A program made the translations under genes and the position numbers. From Metaphire vulgaris (lineage: Eukaryota > Annelida > Clitellata > Crassiclitellata > Megascolecidae), in contig CM030861.1 in NCBI GenBank assembly GCA_018105865.1, positions 7,566,384 to 7,630,383 on the forward strand: DNA of 64,000 nucleotides, in the 5' to 3' direction. Positions 41,956-56,116 of the stretch are shown here, piece by piece (position 1 is the first letter of the stretch; each line of letters opens with the position of its first letter). The notes under the pieces are model-generated. The model was not told the origin of the DNA, did no database searches, and saw only the letters and a list, made by a program, of their open reading frames with translations.

Positions 41956-44900
41956 ATGATGTTCCAACAATCTCGTCAGATGCACACCATCGAGCCGATG
42001 GACTTTCTGACCCACCAGAAGATGTCAGAAAGAATGCTGTCACCGGCACTGCAGAACATGGAAGCCGCACAGGCGGCCAAGCGACAGAGAGTTGATGCAC
42101 ACAGCCAGGGACCAAACTACGATCACTTACCGGCCGTCAACTTCTTTCCTGTAGACACGTCTTCGGTCGTTGTCTCGAAAACGGAGTACGAGGTGATGAA
42201 GCAGGAGGTCGTCAACCTGAAGCAGACGCTCACTGAGTTCCGGGGCAGCGTCGAGACCGAGCTCGAGCAGCTGAAGAAAGAGAACAAGTTACTGAAGAGT
42301 CAGGTGGCCAGGTGCACGTGTGGGTGTCGCACAAGACCAGCAAACCAGAATCAAACAAACGATAAGTCGTCAGAGGACGATAGCAATCTGCAAACAAGCT
42401 TTGGTACGAAAGAATATCTTTCTTTTCATCACTATCCTGACATCGTTTGCACATACATTATTTTGTTTTCACTGTGAAGAACTCTTATGTCTTGTCTTCA
42501 TTTTACTATTTATGCATCAAGAATTTCTCATGTATGCGTTTGCTGTTGTGCTGACTCTCCCAGGGCTTGATGAATATTTTCTCAGTATGCCAATCTGAAT
42601 AGCTGAGTTCTTGCATTTCTGCCGGTATAAAAAAGGAACTTAATTAGGAGTCATATTATATTCATATGTGTGAATATTGTAATAAATTTTCTTTTAGCCA
42701 GTATATTTTTAGTTTTCACAATATAAAAAGCAATTAATCAAAATATATTTTCTTGTGTGTAAAAATCAAGTGGTACGTTTGATCTGCAGACTGGTTTGGG
42801 ACTAAACTTTTCAGATAAGAGCATTGAAGATGATGCTACGTCGACTCCGAAAGGTTACGCTGAATTGTTAGAAAGAGAAAACAAAAGTTTGCTGCATAAG
42901 AACCACGAGCTAGAAAAACAATTACATCAGCTGCGAGCAACGAGCAGCAGAGCGCCACCAAGTGAGTTGTGTATTTCGCGATTTATAAATAGCTCTGCGG
43001 TTGACTGGGTGAAAGTAAGCGGCTGTGAATAGGAGAGAATGGAGTGTTCACTTATTCCTTACCTGGGATAACTTCACACCAGGCATCAAGAAGTTTAATT
43101 GTAAATGTTTCATGCATCCATCTGCATTCCTCAAAAAAATTGATACATGGAATGGTTATGTGGGAGAAATGTCATGAGCATAGACTTAAAGTAACTGCGG
43201 CTAAATCAGGCAAAATGGTAGTTTTTTGATTTTGTTGTTACAAGGACATTTTTAGAAGTTGCATATCTTGGTATCCATTTTTTCCAGTTACTATGTCGCT
43301 TATTTAAAGATTTTTTCTGAAGCATTCAATTTGTGTTAAAAATTTAGCAGAGGTATAAATGATCATTAATTTGGAACATACAATCAAATATTATAGTGAA
43401 ATCTTGGTAATCGAATTAATATGCAGCTTTCTGTAAATAGCATTACGTTATTGGTAAATTTTGCATAATCAGAAAGTGTAGTTGCTTATTTTTAATTTTA
43501 ATTTATAACATTCGGAGGATGCTGCAGTAGCAATTCTTTGGTTAGCTCCATGCGTGTGATGTGGGTAAACTCAATTCATATCTCTTGCATTGCACTACAG
43601 AATGGTCGCACCAGGCTAACGAATGAAAGTGGCGCAGTCAGAGTACCAAGAGTTTGCTTTTATCATTTATTGCAGTTGTCGTAGCTTTATGCAGTGCTTA
43701 ATTATACTCAGCCAGAATTTAGTTTTTTTATGATTCGCTTGTGGCAGTTCCAAGCTCTCAAGCAATGACGTTTTTTCGTGAATTAGTGGCGTACTACACC
43801 CTGCTCGAATCGGGGGTAGACTCGGGCCCTGCTGCCAACGGAAAGACTGCCTACAATGCTGTCAATTCACTCGATAACCAGCAAGATAAAGCGAGTACAT
43901 TTGGTGGCATGGCGTTTGATCCACATATGTTTGCGACAAATATGTCACCTTCGTGCTCCATTTATGGAAATATGGTAATGCCTTCTGCTAGATCCTAACA
44001 TTACATCATATGTGTCTTCCAAATAGAAATTATGTTAGCAACACACTGGTATAGCACTTTTACACTTTTGTCAAAATGACATAAATTGCTCAGTGCCAGG
44101 CTTAAAAAGAAAGGTGCATACTCGCTGTTAGAAAACTTAAGAAATTCTGACCGTCTACGAAATCAGTGAAAATTAATTTTTTTATTCAGTGGAATCTCAA
44201 TTTAACGGATGTAAACGGACCATTCAGATCTCGTTCATAATAATTGGTCTGCTAAACCTAGTCTGTTTTTATCATGTTCCTGTTATGGATATGCAGACTA
44301 CATTCCCTATAGCAAATGTTCTATGATTATTGGGCTTGTTATACTAAGACTGTATTGTATTGTATTTGTTTATTAAATGAATTATGTTTGGAGCCACTTG
44401 TGGCACGATTGGTTTTACTCTTTTAGCCAGAAGCATTTGATGTTGAGAAGGGCCTTCAAGTTCAGTTACTCCCTAATTATAATGTGTGGGTAAGTAAGTC
44501 GAAATTGCAATTAATACTGAAGGAAGCAGGCTCTGTCAAGGAGGGTGCACAGTTGTTTGTCCTTCGGCGACTCATCCCGCTGGTTTTCACGTGGGAGGAA
44601 CTGGCCGCTTCTCGCGGTCAGGGACTTAATTGCAAGTCGACAGATGATATCCTGACGAAGGATCCTCTTGACCCGACAAAAGTACTGGTGTGCAAAGGTG
44701 AATGAAGTTGATTTGTGGGAAAATTGTTCTCTTTTAATGAATTATATTTATTATCTTTAAATTTTTTGTTATAGTTCTTTGACTGGTTTCATAGAAGAAA
44801 ATATGAGTTTATAATTTGGTAAACCTTGGTGTTTAGTGGATGTTGATGTTTTATTATTTTCTGCATTCTTAATACAAAAATTAGTATGATTTGGATAACT

Positions 44901-45280
44901 TTGCCTATCCATTAACAGTATGTGAAAAATGCACATTCCATCAATATGTACATTTCTACAGAAACCATTGGGTTAGATTTGGAAGACTAGGAGGCTTGTT
45001 AATGCATTACCATGTGTTTGGTGCAATTGAATTGTTCTTATTTAATTGTATTTTAGCTTACATGAGAAAGTTCTGCTTAGAAAGCGGCCAGCCAGAACCG
45101 CCCGAGAAATCAATAAACGAAACCTTTTCACATCAGGTAAACTACGCCCGTCGGAAATTCAAGCGCGGGAAAGCGTCGGACGCAATCCCGGCACCGCATG
45201 ATGAGAGCCATCAGGGCATAAACGACGATACGTTCAACCAATCACAGTGCCAGGATAATAACCCGCCACACCTAAACTGA
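41956..45280 (+). CDS. Coiled-coil and BEN-domain nuclear protein
   Basis: BEN domains bind DNA and recruit chromatin factors; BEND5/BEND6 and insect Insensitive are transcriptional repressors. Exons: 41956-42403 (phase 1 out, donor GTACGA), 42815-42961 (acceptor TTTTCAG, phase 1 out, GTGAGT), 43748-43974 (phase 0 out, GTAATG), 44427-44697 (acceptor TTTTAG, phase 1 out, GTGAAT) and 45057-45280 (stop TGA). All phases match and give 438 codons plus stop. The N-terminal part has a coiled coil (EYEVMKQEVVNLKQTLTEF...LEQLKKENKLLKSQV) followed by CTCGC. Exon 2 has a second one (ELLERENKSLLHKNHELEKQ). The BEN domain is in exons 4 and 5 (QLFVLRRLIPLVFTWEELAA ... ARRKFKRG). The start is the first of two consecutive ATGs; an upstream in-frame TAG lies at the end of a possible acceptor, so an extra 5' exon cannot be excluded. 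Exact orthologue not assigned. Confidence 0.87.
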
Positions 45281-48200
45281 GAAGCGCACGAATGCAGCGT
45301 GTCGACTGTATGCTAAAACACTGACCAATGTAGAGACATGCTGTGTGTAATATATCGAGTTGTAGAGCAAAAATGGGAAGTATAACGGAGTGAAGGCAAC
45401 ATGTTCTACATTTTATACTCCAAGTACCTGCTAATTTGTCTTAACAACAAAGCAGCTCGAAACTTGTACAGCAAGAACTGATTTTTTTAAAGTTGTCAAG
45501 GTGCCAAAATGAATTGAGCTGCATGCACTCCAGCAATTCTGAACAGGTGCATGAATGATCTTGAGTAAAACCCTGGTAGCTGATGTCCTTTATTTGGAAC
45601 AGTGTAGGTCAGCTATTTGGCCAAGTGTAGCCTTTTTTAGATACAATTTAGATGAATGATGATTTAGCAAGACTGATCAGTTAGCATAACCCTAATCCCT
45701 ATGTGTGCATGGATGGGTGTGTGCATTGGCAGAGCAGTCAGTGCTTCATTTGTATTGAGTGGTGCTTAGGAACTTGTTGCAACACACTGGTTCCTAAACT
45801 GCACTTTCTTATGAACTTCTTCATCTGTTATTTACACCAAAAATGTTGTGACAACTGCCATTATGTGATAGAAAATAGGTTTTAAAACCTTAAGTGTATG
45901 GACTAAGGTAGTGATATGCCTATGTCACTGAGGATTGGCACAGCAATTTGACAGACTGGAAAATGAGAAGGACAAATCTGTTCCATAATCCCAATTTCCA
46001 TCACTGGGACCGAATGTAGTCTGACTAAAATTTATTGATCCTGTTAAGAATGTTAGGTTGTTCATAGGTTCTTGTTGGGTGTTGACTTGGGTTCTTGGTC
46101 GGGAAAAATTCTGCAAATATTTCTAAATGTTGGGTCTGTTTAATGGAAACTTGGTGATTGAATGGAATTATTATGAGTGCGGTTTTTGTGTATTTATTGA
46201 TATAATCTAACTGTGACGAGAAATCAGTGTTTGCCCTTTAGTGAATTGTTGATATAAACTTGCAGTGTGGTTTAGCATGGCATTATTGTCTCCATACGCA
46301 CATAAGTTTTTGCGTTTAAAATAGTTTCACAGGTCAAATTTAGTGCTGTTTGCCTACTCCATAATGAACATACAAAATGTAATATTTGATCTTCTCTTGT
46401 CATATCATGATCATGCTAATGGAACTGAAAGTGCTTGCTCAACATAGCAGTTGAATATTGGAGCCCTTTTGAAATGTGGAGTGTTTGTATTTTATGATAC
46501 ACAATTACACATTTGTGGCATGTGTTTTATTGTACACAACCTTTTTGCAACTGTTGTTTAATAATGAATCTGGACATTGTCGATTGTAGAGATTCTGACT
46601 TTCATGTTTGCTAGTCAGAATCACAAGGATTGTTTGACACTCAGTGCCATTCAGAATCTTTTCAATGCAAATGGACGTGCATGCAAAATGCATAAATTTA
46701 TGGATGTTTGTTTTAAAAAAATTACCCAAATTCATATTTACTTTGTTGTAAAATGAAAATAACATAAAACAGTTTTGAAACTGTTTCGTCAACTTAAAGC
46801 AATAACAATAATAATAATTTACAAATATATTATGTAAAACAATATGAGTGTTTATAAGAAATGATGGCCTTCACATAATTTCCCTTATTGCACATAATTT
46901 CCTTATTGCATGACCATCTATTCCATGCTTTGTGGAGCAGCACAAAATATTTGACTACTGGTAGATATAATTGCCACTTAGCAGTACGGATGTTATGCAT
47001 CCAGAGACAAGAATGTACCGTAAATGCGAGAATAGGCTTCAGAAGGTTTGAGTTATGCAAGCATCATAGGATAAAGAAGATTCTAGATGAAGTTGTGATT
47101 TTTTTCATTTGAAACGGTAGCTCTTTTAGTGTTTGAGGAAAAGCTTAATTGGGATGGCTGATTTTTTTGCTGTGTCAAAGTGGCTGCTTATTTCATGCCA
47201 TAGATGCAGATCTATGAAGAGTATGGTAGGCAGAGTTATGGCACGCCATTAACCATGACTGTTGCAAATGATTTTATATAGCTAATCCCTGTGAAACTTG
47301 ATCTGAATCTTTTGTCTAGGTTTATTGTAGTATTGCATTCTAGTTGATTATACTGTGTTCATTGTAACTTGGTGACAAAGTGAGACTGTTGATGCTGATG
47401 TACTGCTTTAAGTGTTGCCACATGCTACTTACCGTATTGATGCTGGAATTAACCTTAGGCGGAGCTCTGCCTTGGGTGAATATTGGACTTGCCTTCAGCT
47501 TTATTTATCAATTTATTTTCCATCTGAATCCACTTGGGCTAGTTAAACTTAGCATGCAGTAGATACATAATTGATCAATTGCTTTTGGGAAGTTTTAAGG
47601 GAAATTTTCTGAGATCAGAATTTCCTTCAAGTCAGAAAGAATCCTGAACATTCTTAATAAACAAAGATAACATCAGGCATGGTTATAACTTATGCAGAGA
47701 ATACAGTCACATTATACAGTAATAGTGTGATAATATAACAGTGTAAGTGCCTTCTTTTAATAAACACAGAAGTGACAGAACACTGACAAATGCATACATA
47801 TTAGTTGTCAATAATTACATGTTTAGTGGCATTGGGTGAATTATTTGCCAGGATTTGTCAAAATCATATTATTTATGTAACTGGAAAGCAACTTTCCTTG
47901 CAGAGAGTTATATTTAATCAAAGAATTTAAAACTCTTAACTCTACAACAGAATATCATAGTGCTGGAACTGTAACTCAGCAAAAGATAAGAAAAATGCAA
48001 TCTTTGACACAAACTGTTTATAGTCTGTCCTGATTTACAAATTGATGCACCGACCTTTATATGTAATTAGCATGACTGCAAGTAATTCTGTTTTGTTCAT
48101 TAATACTAACACCAAGATACCAATACCAAAATAGATTTGGCCTATTTCCTGATTTTAAAATGTTGATTCAAAATTGATAATATGAAATGGCAAATCAGTA

Positions 48201-48357
48201 AGTGAACAACTTAACAACTATATAAAGTGGCAACAATCTTGTTATTACCTTCAAAATCTTGCTTCAATTTAGGCTAAGAAAACTAAAATACCAGTAAAAC
48301 AGTTTCATACAACATAGAACTTCAAACTAACTGTTCGTTTGGAAAAAGCTAGAGCAA
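45281..48357. other. Convergent 3' flanks of BEN gene and CCNB1IP1
   Basis: No coding exon is seen. AATAAA-type signals on the plus strand at about 47657 (TTAATAAACAAAG) and 47758 (TTAATAAACAC) are candidates for the BEN gene. The area is free of obvious transposons, unlike most of the window. Confidence 0.45.
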
Positions 48358-51300
48358 TTAAAATAGCTTTTTACGTCTTGCAGAATTTCGTGGAGATGGC
48401 AGTGGCTTGCGAAAGTACCTGCTTGACTGAAGTCCATTCTGGACTGGAGTAGCAGCAACCTCCCGTAATCCAACATCTCCTACAATTCACACATGATTAG
48501 TTTAACAAAAGGATGGCCTGAAAACATATTCCCCTGTGGTTCTATGCATGAAAACCAAGTCATTATTCACAATTAATAGTGGAGCAATGGTTAGATACCA
48601 GGTTTAGTGGTGAAATGGTTAGTGAATGTTGAAATTGAGGTTATATCATTGGGAGTTTGGGCCAAAGAGCCATCGATGGGGTGGAGGAGGAGACCAATAG
48701 ACAAATTTACATGTACTCAAAGAATGATTTTTCGTTCTGTGAGATGTTACGAGTAAAAACTAACCAGAATTAGAAACATTTAGTTGAGTTTAAGTATTTG
48801 TTCACACTTCCTAAAAGCCTGATAAGCAAGGTTATCAATACCATTGTTTATTTTGATTGGATGACCAACATTTAACATAACATAAATAATTACATAAATA
48901 ATATGAATTTGACAAATCCTGGCAAATAACATTGCATTGTTGGCTTTCTAAAAAATCTTGCACCAAATAATTGATTAATTTAATGAAATATTGGTATTAG
49001 TGTCATTGATTATTTTATATGGCTTGATCTTGTAATAGTGAAGCTCTTCATAAAATGCATCATTAGGTCAATTGCCTGCAAGTGATCAAGTTTCCATATC
49101 TTCCATCCCTATAATAAAACTGTCTAAACTAATCACTTAACTTAAGTGATGGGCAAAAGTTAACTAAAAATTAGTTAACTTTTAGTTAAACTACTTTTTT
49201 TTAGTTGCATCAAAAGTTAAACTGGTTGGGTAAAAGTTTAGTTAAGGCATTAGTTAAACTGAAATTTTTTTTAGTTAACTGGCAAATAGTTAAACTGGAG
49301 TTATTGAGATTCTATGCCACTTTCAGCACGGTCTAAGTCACGCGTAGGGCTCTACTTTTTCACTTTTCATGTCAACCGCATAATTACCTGTTTCAATTAT
49401 GAATTATTATTATTATTACCATTATTATTATTATATTTATTGTTAAAATTGTGCTATATGAAATTATAATCGTAAATTGTGTTCGTTGCAGCTTGTAGCC
49501 TAGTTTTACTAGCTCAGTATAGCTCATGTCAAAGTTTAAAAGTTAAAGTAATAAGTTAAACTGCTTTTAATTAGTTATCAGTTAAAGTTAAACTACTACA
49601 GTGTTACTTAAAAGTTAAACTGCTTGATTGCCAAAAAGTTTAGTTAAAGTTTAACTAAAAAAATTTAGTTAGTGCCCATCACTGCACTTAAGTAAAAGTA
49701 AGGTACCGTTGCATAATTACATAATGCTGGCGGGCAGGTGATAGGGTCCTTGAAAACGGTACAAAACTGTTGAAACATTATGTACAGTGTATGTGGGCTT
49801 AATGTTAGATAATGCTTTTAAAACCGATTTACCAATGGTAAAGAGCTACAGCTAGAGATTTGGGCATAGAGGCCATTATTATACTATGCTACATATTATT
49901 CATTTGATTCCTTTAATATGTTGGGAAATGACCTAAAATGTAATACTGTAAATGTAATTGCACTTTACGCTAGAAAAATGAAGTAAATGGTAAAAATATG
50001 TATTACCTACTGCTGAGGTAGGTCTATTGAAACATTACTAATTAGTACTGTTATTGTAATCATTACAGGGTGGGTAAAAAAGGCCATTTCCAGCATTACA
50101 TAATTATGTAATGACTCATAATAAGTAAATCAAAAGTATGTAGCAAGACTGGTCTTAATACTCACTTTGGGCTGGAGATCTAAGACGCAGTGAAGTCAAA
50201 TTCAATGAGCTGCCTTGCTGTGCGAAATTCTCGTCTTGAGCACCAATGCCCCTGTTGAGGATATCTACAGAAATAAAAGTGCAAGAAGGCTGTAGTTAAT
50301 TCACACAAAATAAGGTTAAAAGTAGATTATTTACCAATCAAGACACAGGCTATTTCAACTGATTCAACTATCGGAACTATCTAGATAGTTAAATATGAGT
50401 CCTAAGACCAGCAGCGACTGCTCTAGGCCCTACAAATATCTTAATCAGTGTTCTATACAGGCCTGATAGGGGAGAAATTCCACCCCAAAACACAAAACTC
50501 AAAATTCCGACACTGACAAGTTTTTGCATCGAACTGTGGAACTATGTCTCTTGCTCCACCGCCAAACCAATCCCCCCAAGACTTGAAGTCAATGAAACAC
50601 TGATCTAAATTCAATTACGAAACAGCTGACAAAGCAAATTGATGCTTACAAGTTTCCATGGCAGGATCTATGATCAATTAGAAAGAAGAGATTGGGGGGG
50701 GGGGAGGATTTGATAGAAACATACAAAATAATGACTGAGAAAGTAGAATGTGCCATACAACCGATTCTTTACATTAGCACACTAGCAGCACAAGAGGTCA
50801 CAAGTGCAAATTGTGTGCAAGTAGAATGGCACATCTATTTTGCCTTAAGGAAGAAACAATTTTTAGTATAAGATTTGCAGACTAATGGAAGAGCAGACAA
50901 AGAGGCAGTAACAGGTGAAACAATAAACTGATTCAAAAGTTATCTGGGAAAACTAGGTTATTAAATGTAGAGTTATTATAGCGGTTTTCACACAGGAAAA
51001 CTTAGCCTCCTAAAGCACTTTCAATCATGCCATTATTATTATAAGACACACACAAGTGTGCACACACAACTTACAAAGCATTGGCAACATTAGGGAATGG
51101 GACATTGTGTACTTAAATTGCATTTTTTATATTTCCTACTTGAAAAAACGTAATAACTATTTACAATTGAAAAATGTCTATAGGTTTCCATCCTAGTAAA
51201 GCTGCAGAGAAAGCATTATGACATTCTGCTAGTTGAAGACCTTGAGTCCGGTTGAACAAAGGTTCGGTGACGCGCCCATTGAATGAATTCTTTCTGTTAC

Positions 51301-54300
51301 CTTCGCTGTCGTCACTAGCTCTCATGTTCTGTGAAATCCACTGTCTACGAAGGGCATCATACAGACTCTACAAGACAAGACCAAATCAATGCCAGTAGTT
51401 CTTAAACTATGCTCCGGTTGAACTGAAGGGGTCTGCAAAATGGCAGAGAAAGTGTACCAGCATTCATTTCTTCAATTAATATTTCTGCCAATTTCTGCAA
51501 AAAGAGTTGGGTGTGCAAGGCAGCAGTTTACAACCAGAGTTCTGTGGAGCCAAAAGGATTTTGTGGGTGTCAAACACAGGCTTTGCATAAATACTATAAA
51601 GTTAAACTCTAATACAAGCCAGGACTTGAAGATAAGCCACTTCTCCAATACAAGCCTAATCAATGTCAATTAAAGTCTTGCAGAATGATTACATGCCTGA
51701 CCTTACAGACAGATAAATTTGGAAACTGCTAAAGCAAAATACTGTTCTGTGTTTATAAGCTAATAACAGAAATGTAGTAGACAGTATATACACACACAAG
51801 CAAGTGGAATATGGCTATTTGAATATGTTTTACTACAAGCCAGGTCTAGAATATAAGCCAGGTCTTCAATACAAGCCAAGGGTACCGGTAAAAGTAATTT
51901 GTGTTAATTGAAGTGGGGGGGCTTCTATTAGAGGATTTACGGAGTTGCCACTAATTAATTATCAGTGTTCAGTGACTGAACTGTATCTAACTTTCTAAAA
52001 TTGACAACAGATCTCTTCAAGAATCAAATTGCTTTAGTTGAATGAAAATAATAATAATAATAACAATGATAATAATAACTGGATTTTAAGTGGTTTAGTA
52101 GGATTTATCCTGTGTTGAAAACTACCTTCAAGGTGTCTCTAAACATTTAAAGCACTTTTACAATGGTATAATCACCATAATTCCTCATTTTTTAAAGGAG
52201 CAACAATATGAAAAGATTGAAGAAAATCTGTCCTATAGATGAATATCACTATTTCAAACCTGTAGTCGCTGATGCTGTCTGGCTTTTTCAGCGAGTTTCT
52301 CAGCCAGTTCATTGATTTTCTGTTTGCAGGTTTCGTTCTCATTTTTATAGCCTAGAACAAACATACACACTGTACATGGGGCCCACTTTAACTCAGTTTC
52401 ATTTGAGATAGGAGATTAGAAGACCAACAAACAATGGTGAGCCAGAGGTCCCACAGTTCAATGTCATACTACTGATAGAAGTCCACAAGTTTTCTAAGTA
52501 AAGTATTGGCCAAGATTCATCTAAATTTAGAGATGATATGGCTTACAAATTACAATTGGACAGTAAATCAAGTGCAAAACTAACACCTCGGTCTCCTCAC
52601 TTGATTTTGGACAAAGTCCTTGAAACCAGGCATAAGAGTTAATCCTAATGTCCAGTTACCTCTACTGAAGGTCTTGCTCTACAGAAGCCTGGTGAAAAAG
52701 GTAAAGGTAGCCCTAAGTCCCATACTCGGACAAGTATAGGGCCCGGCGCTGATCTCCGGGTACTAGGCAAGCATCGACTCCGGCAGCTTACGCCATTAAT
52801 CTAGAGTAGTTTAGCCATTGCTTTCTCTAGACCCGCGTTTTACCTTTGCAGCTTAGCGCTGCTACCAATTTATCGACGCCTAAGTGATGGTTGGCCGTCG
52901 GCACCATGCTAGATCCCAGGATGGACACCCATCCAAGTACTAACCACACTCAGAGTTGCTTAACTTAGGTGTTCTGACAAGAACTGGTCTCACAACGCCA
53001 AATAGAAGCCTGGTACATTCTTAATTAAAACATTTTCCATCTAATCACATGCAAGGTCATGATATGAAGAATCTTTGAAACTGTTACTGTACGCTAATGA
53101 AATCATGCAATATTCCATAATGAGCACAATATATAGAATAATAAACATATCCCTTGGTCTGAATTAAAGCAACAAGTTTATTTGCTTCTTCATTTGGTTG
53201 CAATGGTTGATAACACTCACCAAAAATTAAATTCTCAGCTAGAGAGAGTTTGTAAAATCCTAGAATTTCTGAGTTCCAATCCAAAAATTATATATTACGT
53301 TTCACGGGGTTTGTGTTAATCCAAGCAGACTGCACTGTTGCCTTACTGACAATTCTAAGATCCATACCATAGGAACGTCTATGGTGCCGTTTTAGTTATG
53401 CACTTGGCAACAGTTGATGGTCACACACCAACAACAACAACTAGGTCAATGATCCGATACTCACAGCCATAAAGGAAATCCCTCTATGAGGATCTATACA
53501 ATTTAGAGTGAACTTGGTTAACTAGATAATTACCTGCAAGTTGAGACTTCAGTCCTACAAAGCAACAGGATTCTTTTGCCAATTCCCAAGTATAGCCATA
53601 TATAGTTATACAGTAGAACATCATTATAATGGACTTGGTTATCGCATACTACTATATTCAGCAGAGGAGTAGCTACAGGGGTATATCGGTATAAAAAACC
53701 CAAAAATCAGGCTACCTTAAAGTTTTTAATGTGTTTTTAAGATTTTCAAATTTTTAAAAGATTTATACCCCAAATCGCATTATATCCCACTCAAATTGAA
53801 TTCCTGGCTACACTCCTGATACTTGGCAATAACGTATTGCTATGTATGGTCCTGTGTGCTGTAGTGGATGGCATTGTACCTCGGATATAACATACTAAAA
53901 TTTACAGAGTTTACAGGGTTTACAGACCCGTTAAGTATATTATAATGAAGTCCTACGCTTAAAACGCTTAAGCGCTTTTTCAATATCACAAAAGATCTGC
54001 ATCACAACATCACTATTATCTAGCACCTATTTTAAAGAATTCAGATCTGTTTGAATGATCTGCTTCCAAATTCAGCATCTTTTGGGAATACATGAAAAGC
54101 TGCAGAAAATAGCAGAGTGGGTTATGCGCTGGAGCGGTAGGCTGACAGAGTGTGGTTCAAAACCTGTTAGCGCCTCTAGTGGCTTTCACACAGGCAGTAA
54201 TGCCTCCTAAGCCACTTTAAATCATGCTGTATGCTGCTGGAAATTTGGTCCATGCAAGAGTATCAAAACATTGGTTGGTACAGATATTCTGGAAGCCATT

Positions 54301-56052
54301 TACAATATACGGGGAGTGGAAGTTTGAGATCCATTTACAGACAAATATTCAAACAGTCTTTTTATCTCTTAGCACTAAATGAAACAGTGGGGGTAGGTGC
54401 TGAGGAAGTTTGCCTCAAATAAAATCAACCAAAGGCAAAATAAAATTCAATTGTATCATTATGATTGTGAATCTTTCTAAAGCAATAAACTTGGTCATTG
54501 TTATAGAGACTGCTTTAGATACTTGATCAAAGACTATTTTGCTGTTGTCTCTATAATCAAGACACTATGGCAACTAACTGGTTATGTCTGCCTCAGCATT
54601 TATAGTCAACTGTGAATACATCTGCTCAACTTCTGACTTCTTCTCCCTTCCCTTCTCAATTGACAGTTCAAGAAACGAAACTTTTGGCAAATCTATGGAA
54701 AACATTCACCACAAGTATTCACTTACTACATCTTCTGCTTCATATAACTTCAGTTTAAAAGCAAAGTAACACCAAATAATATATTACACAAATAAATATA
54801 ATAACTGGGTTTAGAGTGGTTGACTAGGATCTTCTCCTGTATGAGAACCACTATAATGATGCTTCATTTAAGCATTCATTCATATTATTGGTTTGTTCCT
54901 GTATTCTAGTTCTTTGTCTTCTTGTTTTGAGCCTACAAATAACAACAAACTTTGCAGTATTCAATGTCATAAATGCCTCATTCTGTTACAGCACTCAATA
55001 CTTCTACAATACTTTATACTACAATTGAATTGCCAATTACCATTATCACTTCGTATACCGGTAGCTAACAATTTATCATCTTTCAGATCTGGTCTGAAAA
55101 CATACCTGTTTGACTTGGCTTATCCCCCTTAGATTGCTCCCCTGCCATTTCTGACTGATCTTTCCAGGTTGACCTGGTTCTAATTCAATTTGGATTTGGG
55201 GTGCCATCGGCTGATGGCCTAGGCATTATGATAGTGGCACCATAGAAGTTTATTGATTGATTGACTGAATAGCTATACAAGACCAATCTAATTCCATAAA
55301 GTAGGTAAAGGTACACTCCATAGGTTCAGCTCCCATCGGAACGAAGGGTTAGCGCCTTCAGTTTTACATAGCAACGGCTGAATGAGGGCGGTTAGTGCCA
55401 CCTTTCCATCCACCGAGCTAACACCCGATGTACTCATTCACAGCTGAGTTGACTGGGGCGCTGGGACAGAATTCTGCGCAAGCCGGGAGTTGAACCACGG
55501 ACCTCAAGATTGGCAGACCAGTGCGCTAACCACTGCTCCACTGCGCACCCTTGTACAGTAGGTAGGTTACTTTTAAATGCATCTACTCTAGTACGTATGC
55601 AAACAATCTGGTAATTCATTACTGATTCAGACCAATCATCACAGATATTATATGGTCAATGAAGACTCATTGAAAAGTGTGAAGATTACAGCCTTTCTAA
55701 AACTGCTTTAATGATGATGATGATTATAAACAAGCCAATTAACCAAAATCCAGCCATTAGAAAAGAGATGAGTTGTACATCTCTTAAGTGGTATACCTGG
55801 TAATTCCAAAATGACAATGCCCTTGTGCTGATCTCCATGATTATATCTGGTTTCAGACCTGCCAACACCATCTACGAAATACAAAGTAACATGGAATTTT
55901 TTTCAAAAGCATGCAAGCCAAAGATGGTGAAGGTTAATCAGCAAAATTTTGAAAATTAAGTAATGTAGCCTAGTCAACATTTCCCTAAAGTTTTGACTCA
56001 AAAGCTACGACCTCTCTAGTAAAAATCTTCACTCTGAAGGACTACGAGAAGA

Positions 56053-56116
<64 letters not shown>

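Noticed and set aside
52690..53008. A 5S rRNA gene
   Set aside because: Only the internal promoter half resembles 5S. The 5' part is missing, the following sequence is a SINE body, and the mismatches disrupt the helices.
53221..53238. 18-base microexon of CCNB1IP1 as a certain exon
   Set aside because: Phase and splice signals fit, but skipping it gives an equally good in-phase joint with better similarity, so it is kept only as a possibility.
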